From assembly GCA_036583965.1 (NCBI GenBank), contig JAZBQD010000021.1:17350266-17414265 (forward strand): 64,000 nucleotides of DNA, written 5' to 3'. Positions within the stretch are counted from its first letter, which is position 1, and each line of letters begins with the position of its first letter. This document shows positions 25,084-39,258 of the stretch, one piece after another. The notes beneath the pieces are model-generated. The model saw nothing but the letters and a program-made list of their open reading frames with translations, was not told the origin of the DNA and ran no database searches. The DNA is from Prunella strophiata. Lineage: Eukaryota; Chordata; Aves; Passeriformes; Prunellidae. The translations under genes and the position numbers were made by a program.

Positions 25084-28000
25084 ATGGAAATTAAATAAGA
25101 AATTGCAATTTTTTTTTATCACATCAGCAAGGATAGCAAGGATTTTGATATTCACCATAACTTAAAATTAAACCCCTGCATGTGACAGGGATTAATGTTA
25201 AGGATTCCTAAAGTAAGTCTTAATTATGTTCACGATTGCTTCTATTTCACTTCTTATCTCAAATCTTTTTTAGAAGGTCACCAATGTAAGACAGAATCAG
25301 AACCAAAATTTCGTGAGAAAAGACTCAGGAATAACTCCGCACCAAAAATTTGTTTATTTCTCTTAAAATTTGCTCATGTCAGTCTATTCTTGCTCAATTT
25401 TCTGCTACTATTATCATTCTTCAGACCATTAATTTGTTCAAACTCCCATTGTTTGAAGTCAGAGGATCCACAGAAGATGTTGTTTCCCTACAGTGCCAGT
25501 GGGTGTTTCTGATTTAAACAACTAAAGGTTTTGCAACTCTTCTGCAGACCTTATTGGGATCTCCAGTTATATCCTCTGAATTACCAAATCATCACTGCCT
25601 CATGAGGGCAGCAATTCAGCCCTAATTAATTAGAGGTAACGAGCTGAACAACTTTCCATTGGAAAAGGCTTTTATAATTGCTGTTGCCTCAGGAACAACC
25701 ATGATATGGTAAATTGTGATTGTTGAACTCCTAAATTTTGTTACAAAAGGGACAAGAGATTTAATAATCTGTAAGAGGATGAATACCCTTGGAAAAAAAT
25801 TTTAGAGGGATTCAATGGAACTGAAGAGGCAGCAGTCTTAATTCTCAATTCTTCTTGGTAATTTAGTCCATTGTTAAAAGACATTCATCTTATCTGTCTT
25901 TTTGAGATTACTTTGTATCTTCCTAATTTTTGTTGTTTATGACTACAGATAAAGTGCTAGCAAAGAATAATTTTATTAAAGCAGAAAATACAAAATAACC
26001 TTAAAATCTTAGGTGAGGAGAAGCACTTTTCAGATGGTATGGATTTTTGTATTAAATTATTTACTAATATATACTTAGGAGAAAAAATTGCCTTGTAACA
26101 ACCTTTGCTTTAACTCCTTTTCCTCTAATGGTCAGTCTGGGGTTATTTGGCACATTTTCTTTCCTGATAAAGGAAAAAAGCTGGAGGGGAGAGGAAGGTG
26201 TGAAACTTTAAATCCTTTGTCTTTGGGAGCAACATCATGGTCCTGTTGAAATAATTTTCTCCAGTGAGGAAAATATCAAATAGAAATGAGATGTACACAC
26301 ATGTTTGTGTCACGGACATGGATCAACTCCATGTTCAGTTAAATAATGAGGACTCCAAGTTTCAGGTTCTAGCTCAATGGGAATAAATATCTTTTACAAT
26401 AAAGGCTGAATTTAATTTGTGCAATGCACTTTTGAGCTGGTTTAGCACAATGCCAGCAGCTAAACAGTTGTTTCACAGTTTAAAATGCTTTTACCAGGGC
26501 ACATGGATGGCATTGTGGCACACTGAAAGAAACAATACATCCCTCAGCCTGTTTCCCTGGCTGTCAATCTAGCAACATATTTATTTCACAAAGAAAAGCA
26601 GCACCTTTTCATAATATATATTTCAAATAGAACTGAGTGCTGTTTCTTAGCAACAAGAGCTCAGGAGCTGGTGATCCTGAGATGAGCCACAACACGTGTG
26701 GGCTCCAGAACCACAGGGCTGCCATTAGCAGGGAGCTCACAAAGGCTTTCTGATGGCTAATTTCTTCAATAATTCTTGTTTCTTTTTACTTGGGAGAGTG
26801 AAGGACCACTCGTCCCACCCCTGAAAAATACTAGCAGAAAAAGAAAAACAAAACAAGAAACTTTTCCCTCTCGTTGAATAGACTAAATCAACTTGAAGTG
26901 CACACAAAACCAAAATGTGACCTGACTATAAAACAGATGTGTTTTATGAATAGAACCTTGAGAAGTAATTACTCACAGCTTGTTTTAGAGAGACCTACTT
27001 TCTTTCACTCTGTAAAGAAAATGTGCTTATGTGTCAGGTTGGAACAATAGCTTTGAGTGCTGCTGATACTAAAGAAATTTAAAGAAAGTTGAGCACTTTC
27101 TGACAAGGGGTTTTTCATAGACTCCTGGTTTTGCTCTGTGGCTAATAAGGGAAAAGTAGTGTTGGGGGGAAAAAAGCATTGAAAAAGATAAACTAACTCA
27201 GTCTTGTGGCTTTCCCCATGCAGAAATTTCCATCCTGGATCCAGATTTCATTGGATTGGATTCTTTACTGTTTGAATCATTAGTGGTGTTCATTTCATAT
27301 GAATATATACCAAGCCTATGTAAAAGGCTGTAGAAAATTAAATATAAGTAATAGAAAGTGTCCTTCCACATTTTTTTTTTTAACAGAACAGAAGGATACA
27401 TGAAATTATGAGAAATGTCTGTTTAGATCAATTGATTTTTGTGTGTCCAAAATGCCATGGGATCAGGAGACAACAATCTCAAATTTGTACCTTGAGAACC
27501 TTGCTTGGTTCCCTGTTACTGCTCGTACCTGTGGCAAAACTACACAAGTAAAACACATCCCTGGGCATATTCCCATGTCTTCATGGACTTTAGATTAGCA
27601 AATAGTTTAGAAAAAGAATGCAAAAGGAATAAGGGAGACTTTTCTTAGCTTTTCTGGTCTTTGGATTATAGTCCAAACATGTGACACTTAGCTGAGAGAT
27701 GAACCCATGGATGGTTAATATTAAGAGATATGATTGTGGTTGTTCATTTTGAGTTTCATTTCCTCAATTCATGTCAAAATCTTTAAAATACAGAAAAAAC
27801 AGTTTTTGACCAGACAATTATTTAATGTCTTTCAAGTCAACCAAAAGGGAGAAGTTACCAGAATCAGGCAGATTTACTCTATTACTATCCAATTAATTGT
27901 GACTGTTTGGATAGACCTTCAGCTTTGCTTGGGCTGGGTTTGCTGAGCATAAATATATGCTTTGAATATTCAACTAGTTCATTTTCAATGCTATCTATTA

Positions 28001-30225
28001 ATATTTTGTAAATAATAGCTCTTCATTAATAGGACAATAATACTTGACATGGTGGTTAATACAAGATAACAGGATCCATTTGTAATTAAATAATCCCAGT
28101 GAAGAGAGAGCACTAAACAATCAAAGGGTCAACTACCAAATGTTAACAACTAGTGCATTACACATTATAGTTCTTACAGCAGTAATTACCATTCAGTGAT
28201 ACATTTATAATATTAAAAGTGCATTCACCAAAGGCATTCTTTACTGAAAACTCACAGAATCAATGGAGACAGAGAATGTCTGTTGTAATTTTTTTTAAAT
28301 AAAAATCCTGATTTTCTGCTCTTCTGTTCCATGTTCTAAACTTGTGCTAAATGTTCCCCTGATGTATTTCACGGCAAGATGCAAAGTGCTGTCTAACGTG
28401 TGTTTTGTTTATTTGTGCAAAGCCTGTAACTGCGAGGGGCAGTGCCATGAAATATTAAGAGCCTTGCCATCTGTTTGTGAGAAGATGTGAGGTGTGGCTG
28501 TAGTCAAGGCTGAGTGCTCTGGAGTAGGAGGGAAGTTTTTATATTTACATTCCATATGGTACAAGCAAAATATGGCAAACAGAGCATTTTCAGATGGCAC
28601 CCACAAGGTAAAATCCAGGCTGTCCTGCAGTCCAAGCCAGATTCCTCACTGCTTGCAGTGAGTGCAATTGGCAGCTTGTTGTCTCAGCCATTAATTCCTC
28701 TTAATTTTGAAGATACTTAAAAGGTTTGCATTTTAGCTGCCATTATCACCTTTAACAAATTCTCTGAATTTGCAAAATCGCATTAATAGGTCAGAAATTC
28801 ACCAAGATTCTCAGAGCAGAAGTGACAAGAGCAAAGATTCAGAATCACTGGACACAGGGACCAGAATATGGTGAAAAAATGTTGGTTTATTTCTTCAAAT
28901 GGAACATGAATGAAACCATGCCATTTTTGTTAATGAACTGGAGAACAATGCCACTTTGTGCTTTGCTGTTTCGATGCCTCTCTGCCAAAGGGAAGAGAAA
29001 GTACAGAAAGAATGAGAACACCACCAGAATGACCATAATTTAGGGAAGGATCTGAGTGGGGCCTTTGTGTGCTGCTATCTTCCCATCCTTTAATTATTGT
29101 TGAGCTTCCTTGATGCCAAATCAGTGAATCCCACAGGCTTTTTCTAGGTGATCATGAGATTTTGAATGTTGTGCTGACTTTGACTCTTTCAAGCTGTGGT
29201 AGAGTGATGTGAGTGAGCTCCAAGTTCTCTCTCAGTAGCTGCTCACCTCTAAGACTGTTTCTCTCATTGCCTTCAGACCTTCCTGCAGGGATGAAGAAAC
29301 CCCTAAGTGAGGATCTATCAAGATCTAAAATACCTATCCATGGGTTTTTCACAGGTCTTAATTGACAGAATCAGAACTTTATCATTCACTCTTCCCAGCT
29401 TAGTTCATGGCCCAGTGTCCAGGCAGTGCAGCATAGGTGGATTCTGAGAGATTACTCCAAAGTTAGGCCCAGAGACTGTATCCTCATTTGAAATAAAAAC
29501 ACTGTTAAGCCTTTTTTGTAGTCACAAGAGTGTTTTTAAATTCAGACTTGGAGCATATTGGAGCAGGGCCTGTCTCTAACCACGTAGTTTATTTTATATG
29601 CTCCTCATCTCAGTATGGATCCTGATTTATTCCCACTACTACCATAATAGAAATTATAAGAGCAATAAGGTGAAATAATGTGAAAATAGGGAGCAGAGGT
29701 TTTAATCAGCAGTCTTTAAAAATGATGTCTTTCACATTTTTAAATTCCATGCTAACAGTTTACTGAAGGAATGAGGGCAATTTACATTTCAAAGCTTAGT
29801 TTACAAAATTGGTTTGGCTCATTAGAAACTTGTGGCTGGGTTTTACAAATTTGTCCCTTCTCCCTGCCTGTTCCTCCCCCTGTCCTATTCATTTTTAATC
29901 TCTGCAGATATGCATGGTATTCCTATGCCAATAGTAGAGAAAACTGCTCTTAAACTCCTCATTACATCGGTGTCTTGACACAGTCTTATCCTGCAACCTG
30001 TGGAAGAGATTTCACTGATTTTAGACTTATTTCTCAGTGTCCATTACCAAGCAACCTACAGGATTGCAGCTGCAGACAAATCAAATTTATACCCACTTCA
30101 TTTTGCAGCAGCATAATTGAGAATTCCATTTAATCTCAGTATATTAGGTGCTGACTTTTACATCTTCCTGAAGCTTCCATTCTCATCAAAGATTTACATG
30201 GTGTGTTACCTGCTTTTCCTCTCAC

Positions 30226-30248
30226 TTTTTTTTTTTTTTTTTTTTTTT
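30226..30248. repeat. T23 homopolymer
   Basis: 23 consecutive T. Read on the minus strand it is an A tract, but no AATAAA precedes it within 30 nt. Confidence 0.9.
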
Positions 30249-31026
30249 GTCAGCTAATGGCTATTCATAATGCACATTTTATATGAAAAAATGTTCCATT
30301 ATTATCCTTTTCTCCTGGAGAGTTTGAAAAACAGGAAGGCAAAATGAACATTAAAAGCTTGAATTCCGACTTGCCCAGAGATAAAGCTCAGTGTTTAGAT
30401 TCTTCTGTGGGCTGCTTTCATTCCAGCTTGCACAGGGAGGCATAAATTAAGCCCTCTCTACATAACAGCCTATTTTCAATTCGGGTTTCAGCTTCATGAA
30501 GGACAAACAGCTTTATGTGTGAGGTTTCCTGCAAAGCTGCTGCTCAGACAGGATGCAAACATTTCACACCACAGGCTCATCTCATCCTCAGAGGAAGCGA
30601 GGTCAGCAGCAGGCACCACCCAGGCTGAACAGATTTTGGAGGTGCAGCTGGTGAGGAGTTGCAGGAGACTTTCAGGGGCAGGGGCTGGAGAGTGGCTGAG
30701 CAGGTGGGACAGTGGATTTCACCTGAGCTGCCTTTTCTGTAGCTCTTAGTTTAGATTTGGAGGGAGCTTTAGGAATGAATTCTTCCCATTGCCTCCTCTG
30801 AGGGTGTTTTGGTTCAGATGGTGCAAGTAGGCTGGGAGGTGATGATCTGATCTGATTTGAATGAAAGCAAACAGCCAGCCATGCTCAGGAGCTCAGCTCT
30901 GATCCTCGAGCTCATCCTCAGAGGGGGGCAAGAGCAGAGTGCAGGTGTCAGCTCCCCCTCACTGCCTTTGGCTCTGGGGATCTCCTGCTGGCCCTTCCAC
31001 CTCTCTGTGCTCCTCCTGCTTCATCT

Positions 31027-31196
31027 CACAGAATTCACAGAATCACAGAATGACCAGGTTGAAAGAGGCCTCAAAGCTCATCGAGTCCAACCCAGCCCTG
31101 ACACCTCAGCTAAACCCTGGCACCCAGTGCCACATCCAGGCTTTGTTAAACACACCCAGGGATGGGGACTCCACCTACCTCCTTTCATTCCTAACA
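31027..31196 (-). mobile_element. CR1 LINE 3'-end fragment
   Basis: The + strand reads CACAGAATCACAGAATGACC, then GAGTCCAACCCAGCCCTGAC, the phrase CCACATCCAGGCTTTGTTAA and GGATGGGGACTCCACC. This is the reverse complement of the 3' end of avian CR1 elements. The fragment is 5'-truncated, as is usual for CR1, and its inner end is poorly defined near CTTTCATTCCTAACACC. Confidence 0.85.
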
Positions 31197-34100
31197 CCTT
31201 GAATCCTAACACCACAGATCCAATCTCTGGGAAGAATTGTTGGTTCTCTTATTAAAGATGAATACTAGCTGGTAAGCAGGGATTCCTTTCATATTATTGA
31301 AGGGTTCCATAAAATGCATTAAAATTCCCTTAGATCTGCAAAACTGTGCATGAAGTTTTTCTACAATTATGCTAGAACTGCTGAGGTGATGACCATCTGA
31401 GCAGTAATTCAGCCTTTTCAAGAGTATTAAACAGGGCAAGTCATCTCCTCTGAGCTTCAAAAGCAGCCTGTTTTTAAGAGGGAGATTTTTCTTCTGGTAT
31501 TAAAAGGGTTATACTTTATCCAAAGCAGAAAGTAAACACTTAATGTATTGCTGTTTATGTTCTTTTTATGTGTGTGTGCAAATATTTGTGTTGCTCTTCC
31601 TAATAGGAAGTCAAGAAAATTGTTTGGGCATATAGGTTTCCTGTCAAATATACAAGACAAGTGATCATCAGAAAATAAGGCAAAACAGAGTATAAAAATG
31701 AACAAGCAGTAAAATATGAGGTTTTGTTAGTCAGAAACCTTGCAATGCATGAAATTTTTTTCACTGAATGTCCAAATCCTCCTTTCTTTCCACTTCCCCA
31801 TTTTTCATTTTTTTGCTAGATTGATCTACAGTAACTCAGGTGAGGTACTGGATGGAAGTTATGGACTGAGAGGTTATAAAAGAAAGCTTTCAGGCTTTAT
31901 TTTATTTGACAATATGATGAGCTCCTGCACTTGCTGTTGAAAACAGTGTGTAACAGTTGGGATTCTCCAGCTGTCAATAGCTCTTTCAGAAGTAGGATTG
32001 CTTTCTGATTACAGTGTGGTTTGCCAGTCCTGGAATGAGGGTGATGAAGCATAAAACATGTCCCAGATCACCTCTGGCCTTTGCTGCCTTGTTCCACACT
32101 GGGAGGAGCCTGCCCTGGGACACAGCAAAACGCTCCTTCTGTCTCTACAAAGTTCTTTGACACCTGCAAGTCTCCAGAATAATTTTAAATTCAGACCCCC
32201 CAATGAAATGCAAATGTTCAGCTGGCAGAAATCAATGCATGATGCCACTGAATTCTAGGAATCAAAAGCTAATTTTGTGACCAGTTTGGCAGTCTGGTGT
32301 GATTTCCCTGCCTTCTAACAGCTACATAGCAAGGGTCCATATCCTTTCTTGAGGTATGTGCACAACCATCTCTGATCTTCATTAGAAATCATAGTTTTCT
32401 AAGCCTAGAAGGGTAAAAATTAGGAAATTGAGTGAAGAAATAGGGCATTGTTTCTTGCTGTTGGTTTTTATGTATTGTTAAATATAAAGATGGAGTTTTA
32501 GAGCTGAGTTTTTAATATTGGGTTTACTCATGGATGTAGGAAGTGGTGAAGTGGTTCCATATCATGATCAATTGTTTAAGTAGCTTGAATTTTAACAGCA
32601 CTTAAAATTTGTACTCACATGATTGACACTAATGATTCTGAAAGAGCCACTATATTCTGTTGAGTGAGTAATTTGTTTTTTAAAGAATTGCTTGAATACC
32701 TGTTTATGCTGTAGACTAACAGTGGTGGTGACATTATGACAATACAGCCAATAAATAGGATAGTTATGGGGTTTTTTTAAAGTATCTGAAATACTTGCCA
32801 ACAAAATCTGTCATACTGGCTGGGAGGAAATGGATATTCATGTGCCTGTGCAATTTGTTAAGTCAAAGCTGTGGTTTTGGTCTAGCTGCCTCTAGCTTTT
32901 AGTGATCAAAGTTATTGGTACCTTAAATATTGCAGTGGGATAAGCTTCAGTGAACATGAGATCAGAGTGTTATTGCTTATATCTTCTATAATATTTGCTC
33001 CATTTCATGAAAAGTGGCTTTTTAATAAACTATTGGCCAGACCTGAGTGCATTTGGAACTTGTGGGAATTTAAGCAAGGGAGTTTGGGTAATTTGGTTGG
33101 CAACATTTTGGTCTTGGATATGTTACTCCTCTTTGGAACCAGGTTACTCCAAATAATAGTGTAGTCTTGACCTCCCCTTCCTGATCCACAGGAGCCTTCC
33201 ATGGCAGAAAACACCAGCACTGAGAGGTGAATTCCCATGGTATTTGTTCACCCAGGGTATTTGTTCAGCCTCTGGCCATCTCCAATTTCCCTTTCCCTTT
33301 CCCTGGAGGCCCCTGTGAGCCTGGTGTGGACCCAAGGACTGCAAACCCTGATGTCCCTCAGTTCTGCATGGTTAATCTTGCAAGGCTGGAAGATCCCTGC
33401 TGCTGGTAAGGGCTTTCCATCCTCTAGGATTGGCAGGATTTTGTGCTGCTGCAGAACATTACCAGCAGAAATCCTCTGCCAGCAGGAGGCAAGGATAGCT
33501 GGGGCTGCCAGAGCTTGGGGGGTGATGCAGGAGTGTTGGCCTGGGCAGCTTTCCCAGAGCTCCAGGGAGGGTCTGCTCTCTGCACAGGCACCTTTCAGGA
33601 GGTCTCCTCATCCTGTGGGCACAAAAGAGGTAGAAAAGGGGTGGAGGACCACCTCAGCTTTTACCCTGTATTCCACACAAGGATTTCTGTGGATTCCACA
33701 GGATTTCTGTCCCACCTCAGACCTGTGCTGTCCTTAGTGAGAACCTTGCAGGTGTTGTATTGCACTAAGCAGTTTTTTAGTTGATAATTGGTTTTGCACT
33801 GGGTGTTTGGATCATTTGCACTGTTCTATAATCTGTAGCCTGTTGTATCACATGGTTTGTCCCATTCCTCCATGCAGGTTCATCAGGGAGAGTTTGTGCC
33901 CTCTGGAGTTTTCAGGGGAGGAGCTGCCTTTCCTCAGTGTTCCATGAAGGGCAGGTCACACACCAAGGGCACAAGGGGTTCTTTAGGCAGGTCCCTTGCT
34001 GTTGGCTGTCCTCATAATTTAATTAATGAAAGGAATGAAGAGGGAGAAGTTACATCAGGCCCTTACTTGGGATTAAGAATGTTGAGTGCTTCTTTCTTAG

Positions 34101-34553
34101 ATATAAACTGCAGGCTCTGCTCAAGCTATGGTGCATCAGAAAACCAGATTTGATAAGATTACAAGCAACTTCAAGCATCTGCTGCTGGTTGAAGTTTTTC
34201 AATTCCTGAGCAGCAATCTTTTGTTTAATGTTCTTCGTGTATTAAATCTCCTTAATTCCAGAAACCTTTAATCTGTGTATGTAATAAGACATTGCTGCTG
34301 AAGTGCCAAATGCTTTGTTTGCACATTTTTAAGTTTCAAGAATCTGTTAAAAATGCCAGAATGTCCTTTGTAGAAGATTATTTAGATCATAGGCTCTATT
34401 GACTGGTGAAATTGTGTTTATCTTCACAATGAGAAAAAACAGGAGTTCTAAAGGAGAATAAAGAAAACCACTGAAAAGGAGTCTCCTTCCAGTCCAATCT
34501 CATTTGTTGAAAGAAAATGTATATTAATTAAAAATTTAGACACTTCATTTCTG

Positions 34554-34571
34554 TTGCAAGGCTCCTTGCAA
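34554..34571. repeat. Short dyad, 8-bp arms
   Basis: TTGCAAGG and CCTTGCAA flank CT, an 18-bp near-palindrome. No function is inferred. Confidence 0.6.
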
Positions 34572-37500
34572 AAGACAAATTATTTTATACATCTAGTATG
34601 TGTTGGAACTGACAGATGAGATTAATATGCTTCTTAAATTACCATTACCAAGGGTCAATTAATAAGTGAACTAACCTTGTGAAAGTCATTCTGAAAGACT
34701 AGTTACAGATCTGTAATAGTCCCTGTCAAATCACACAGAATTGAGAAAATGAGAAATCTGTCAAATAAATGCTTTACCTACTAATTGCATTCTGCATAAG
34801 GTAAATGAGCTTTGGTGGTTGTTGGTGGAAGGAACAAGAAATAAGTCTAAGAAATGTTGCCATTAATAATATACAAATTTGGAGTAGAATTTACTTGAGG
34901 GAGCATGAATGCACGGAGACCTCCCTTGGTAACAGAAAAGTGAAGTTTCTTGGCAGGCAGAGAATAGGGGATATGAAGGTTGAATGATCATTAGAGAAAT
35001 ATTTCTTAGGCTATTATATAGTTTATTACCTTGGTAATTACAGAATTCACCTGTTTGTCCATTATTTGAAGCAATTTTCTGGATCTTTAGAGGTTAACTT
35101 ATACAAATTAAGGTTTCATCATGACAAGAATTAAACCAGCCATATTTGTTGTGTGATGGTAAAAAAAAAGAACTTTGATTCCAAGCTTCTCTCTGTGGGA
35201 AGGACTTTAAAAAATACCCAGCTCCAAATCTGCAGGCTGACCAAGCCTCATGTTAGTCCCTAATCTTATTTCCTGTGATCAGGTTATAAAACTGCAACAG
35301 GTATAAAAGCAAGATCACAGTTTGCATTCTTCCAGGAAACACTGAAGATTTAAGACAACTCCATCAATAAAATCAACCAATTTTGGGTTAAATTTGGGTG
35401 TTTACAGCTATTGGCAACTGCAAATATGATTTTGCACTGTAGGTTTCAATGTGAAACCTGTCTTTAGGTTACTGGGTTCTGTCTGTTAAATCATCCAGCT
35501 ACGTCTATTAATGAATAAATATTTTATACAAATATTAAATACCATGAAAAAGCAGAAATGGGCTGTATGATATGAACCTTGAAAAAGCAGCAAGTTTGTG
35601 TATTTATTTGTGCAGCAAACCCCAGGTTTGCTGTGATGGCAGAAGAGGCTGGTTGTGCATCTAAGGTGTGAGTTTAAGAAATCTGGATATTTATAGAATT
35701 AAAATAGCAGTCATGCTATTGGATAGGAGAAGCACACCAGCATGTGCTGCCATGAAGCTTTGAGGTGGAAATTCCATATTCCAGCCCTAGAAATGTTTAT
35801 AAGACAGGTCAGAGAGTAGCAGCAATGCCATGTGACTGCAGGGATCAGTCAGCACAGCCACTCAGTGCTGGACTCAAAAGCTAAAGGGTGAAATGTGCTC
35901 AGTTGCAGCCTTTGATGGGTAATTCTAAAAGATAAATGTGCTTCTGAAAAGGAACCTGTTCAGAGAAAAAGGTTTTAAAAAAAGATGTTTCCATATATTT
36001 ATTCAGTTCTGCTCTCTATGATCTTCTGCTGGGTAAAGCAGAACATGAAGCAGAAAAATAAACTTAATGTCACTTTTCTTGTCTGTTGTTTCATTAGTTA
36101 TAGAACATTTTTATAACACTGAAAATCCTGTATAGAGCAAGATTGTTTCTTAGTGAACAACTTCATTTTAGTTAAACTCTCACTATGATATAATTTACCT
36201 GCTGTCAAACCCAGTTAAGTGACATAGTTTGGTGCTATCATATTCCAGAACATGTCAGGATTTGATGAGCTATGAATGTTATGTTTAGTATCATGCATTT
36301 TTAAAAGGTTTTTTTCCCCAACATTCTACTGAACACTCCCTGAATCCTGCTCTGAATGTCTTTTATTTTTCTGCAGGAAAATGTTCCTGTTATACAATTT
36401 TGGTTCCTTGCTGAAGAGACAATCCATATTCATGCTTATTTTTTGACCTCTTAGTGAGAGATGAAGGTCTGATCACTCAAAATACATTTCTTACAAGCAT
36501 ATTTTTCTGTGGTTAAAACTTCCAATTTCTCTGAATTGTTCAGCATGAAGCTCATTTACCTCCTGATAAAAAACAATTCTTTCTAAGTGGTGTCTGTAGT
36601 AAAATCAGAGCAGTTGAGTAAACCCAGAGCAGTCTCTGTCTGTTGGATGCTCCATGGGATTGTGTGAGAGAGCTGCTTGCAGAACACAGAGTGCCACCTA
36701 TTGAACAGTCCTGTGAGCCAGCAAGGCAAGGAGGGGACACACAACCATGTGAATAAAACATTGAGTCTCCAGAAAAGTGATCAGCCCACTCAGGGTTTTA
36801 CTGCATTTCCTCTTGTTCCTGTTTTCTTTGGCCTAAAATGGAACAAACACAGAAGTTCTATAATTCTTCCTGGCCTTCTTAAGGTTTGAGAAAAGATTTT
36901 GAGATCTTTCTGCCTTCCTAAGCAGACCTAATAATTTTAAGTTGGTTTCTTTTAGCAGTTGGTTTTGCTTTCCTTAGTAGAATTATGCATGTCCCTTCCA
37001 AACATGGGTTTTGGAGCCTTTTGCTATTCCCATGACAGGGGATTTACTTTGTGTAATAATAGCAAACCTTTAGTTTTACAAAACACCTCAATTAAAACCA
37101 GAATAGAGTTTTTTTGAAAGGTTCCATGGAGTTGATGGATTGCTACTGATTTCAGCTCCAAAATCAAACTCTTGGGATTGATTGGGACTGAGTTTCTCTG
37201 TGTGTTCTGCATTGACCCAGCAAGTTACTTAATAGTGATAGATTTATAGGCTACTCCAAATAAAAGAAATTCTCTTATGTTTGAACCAGCAATAGTATTG
37301 ATGAGAAGTCACCTTGCCAGGCCAAAGGAGAAGATCCTGTTTTGGTGATGTAGCAGAACTGAGTGAGGAACTCTCCTGCAGTTTGCCACTAATTGTTGTT
37401 TTATTGAACAGTGAAGACAAAAGATGACATTATGGGTCTTGGAATTCTGAAAATTGCTCAGATATGTTTGTCATAATTTGGAGTTTAGGAAAAGCATGAG

Positions 37501-39207
37501 GACAGAAAAGATAAATCTTTATCTCCAGAAACAAAATGGGTGTGGATATGTGGCACAGATAAAGTCCTGAAAGTTAGTGACAAATCAGTGAGGCAGAAGT
37601 CTGTGGATTTGGTTTGAGATCTGGTTTTATAAAGGTGCAGCACTGAAATTTTTGTTGTGTGCTGTAAAACTATCTTGTAAGATCTCAGAATTAAGGGAAA
37701 GTGGTGGTGAAGCATAAAATTTACTGAGGAAGTGCCTTCCTAACATGTTAAATGAAGTAAATTATGGTTGACTGAGATATTTAAAATAAATAAATAAATC
37801 CATTGAGGCATGCTAGAACTGCAAATTACACCTTAAGATTAATAGTTTTAACAGGTATTTTGTCATGAGAGCTGAAGACCAATGAAGCATTTCAGAAAGT
37901 TCCTGGGTGAAATGTAAGCAAGGAAAAGAAAAGAACATGAAATAAATTCGATGTGTCACTACACAGCAGATGCTTGTTGATCCTTCAGGAATTACATTAG
38001 AGCTATTTGACTACTCAGAAAAGACTTTTACTGTGTTAATTCACCTAATTTGAGACTCATTGACTAAATCTTCCTTTATTCACAATTAATGTAGAGAGAT
38101 GGTCCAACATGTTAACAGTGACAAAGTCTCAGTTAAGAGAGAGAGAAGAGGTAATTTAAAATGACATTTTATTTTGGATCAGGCTGCCCTGGGAATATCT
38201 TTCCACTACATCCATGTCTGCAAACTACTTTTCTGCTATAATAATGTGGAAACTGTTCAGATAATTTCTTTTTTCTGTGAATGAAATATAGATTTAATAG
38301 GAAAAAACCACTACACTGCTGGACTGAAACAGAGAAACTGCTCATTGTGTGTGATGTGGGATGTGCTGATCTGTCTAGCTGCTCTTACCAGGAAGATCAG
38401 CTGTCTGGATTACAAAAATAGCCACAAACACCCTTTTGGACAAAACCAAACAACTGGGCATAATGTGAAATTCAGTAAAGCTGACTGTAGACAAAATCAG
38501 CAAAAACTCCTTTAGTTTGGGGTGATAGGGCAGGATAAAGAGAGTTTTTAACCTCCAGTGCTTGCACATCATCACAGCTGCTGACGGGCGTGGAGTGCAG
38601 CAGGACAGGGAGAGCCAGGATCTAACTCTGAATACTTCTGGGGTATATTTGATATATTTACCCCCACACATGTCAAAACTCTTAATAAAACAGCTTCCAA
38701 GCTCTGATGTTACTGAGGGAGATCAATAAACTCACTTTTACTGACGAGTAGTAACCAAACACAGCAGGGAGGGAGTTGTGATGATGCTTCCCACACCTTT
38801 TACCATCAGCATCAAAAAGTGTCAGCTTTGGCTCAGCAAACAGGCAGCAAAGTGCCAAATGTTTACTAGACAGGGATGGGAGGAGGAAGGAGAGGAATTC
38901 CATGGCAGGAATGTGGTCAAACTGGTAAAGTGGGTGCTCTGAGTAAAGGAGAGGCTGCCAGGACTTGGGAAAGGAGTTAGAGGGAGATTAAGCAGCAGAA
39001 TAAAAATAAATAATGAATAAGTAATATCCCAAATAATTAAACACATAAATGAGAAAGCATAACTAGATACACAAACAGAACACTAGCAGTTTATCAGGCC
39101 ATCCTCTGTGCTGGAGAAGAGGCATGGCAGACACCTTGTGCCACAATCCAGTCCTGCACAGCATCCTCCTGTGATGGCAGCTTTGCAGCTCTGAAATTTT
39201 TAATGGG

Positions 39208-39258
39208 TTTTGTAACACATTAAAATTTAGGATTTTTGTAACACATTAAAATTTAGGG
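39208..39258. repeat. Tandem duplication, 2 x about 26 bp
   Basis: TTTTGTAACACATTAAAATT followed by TAGG occurs twice head to tail, and the copies are almost identical. Confidence 0.85.

Noticed and set aside
30226..30248. T23 as the poly(A) tail of a minus-strand retrocopy
   Set aside because: No AATAAA or close variant lies at the expected distance on the minus strand, and no transcript-like sequence precedes it.
30857..31255. 132-codon open frame on the + strand
   Set aside because: Its second half is antisense to a CR1 fragment, and the rest has no recognisable domain.
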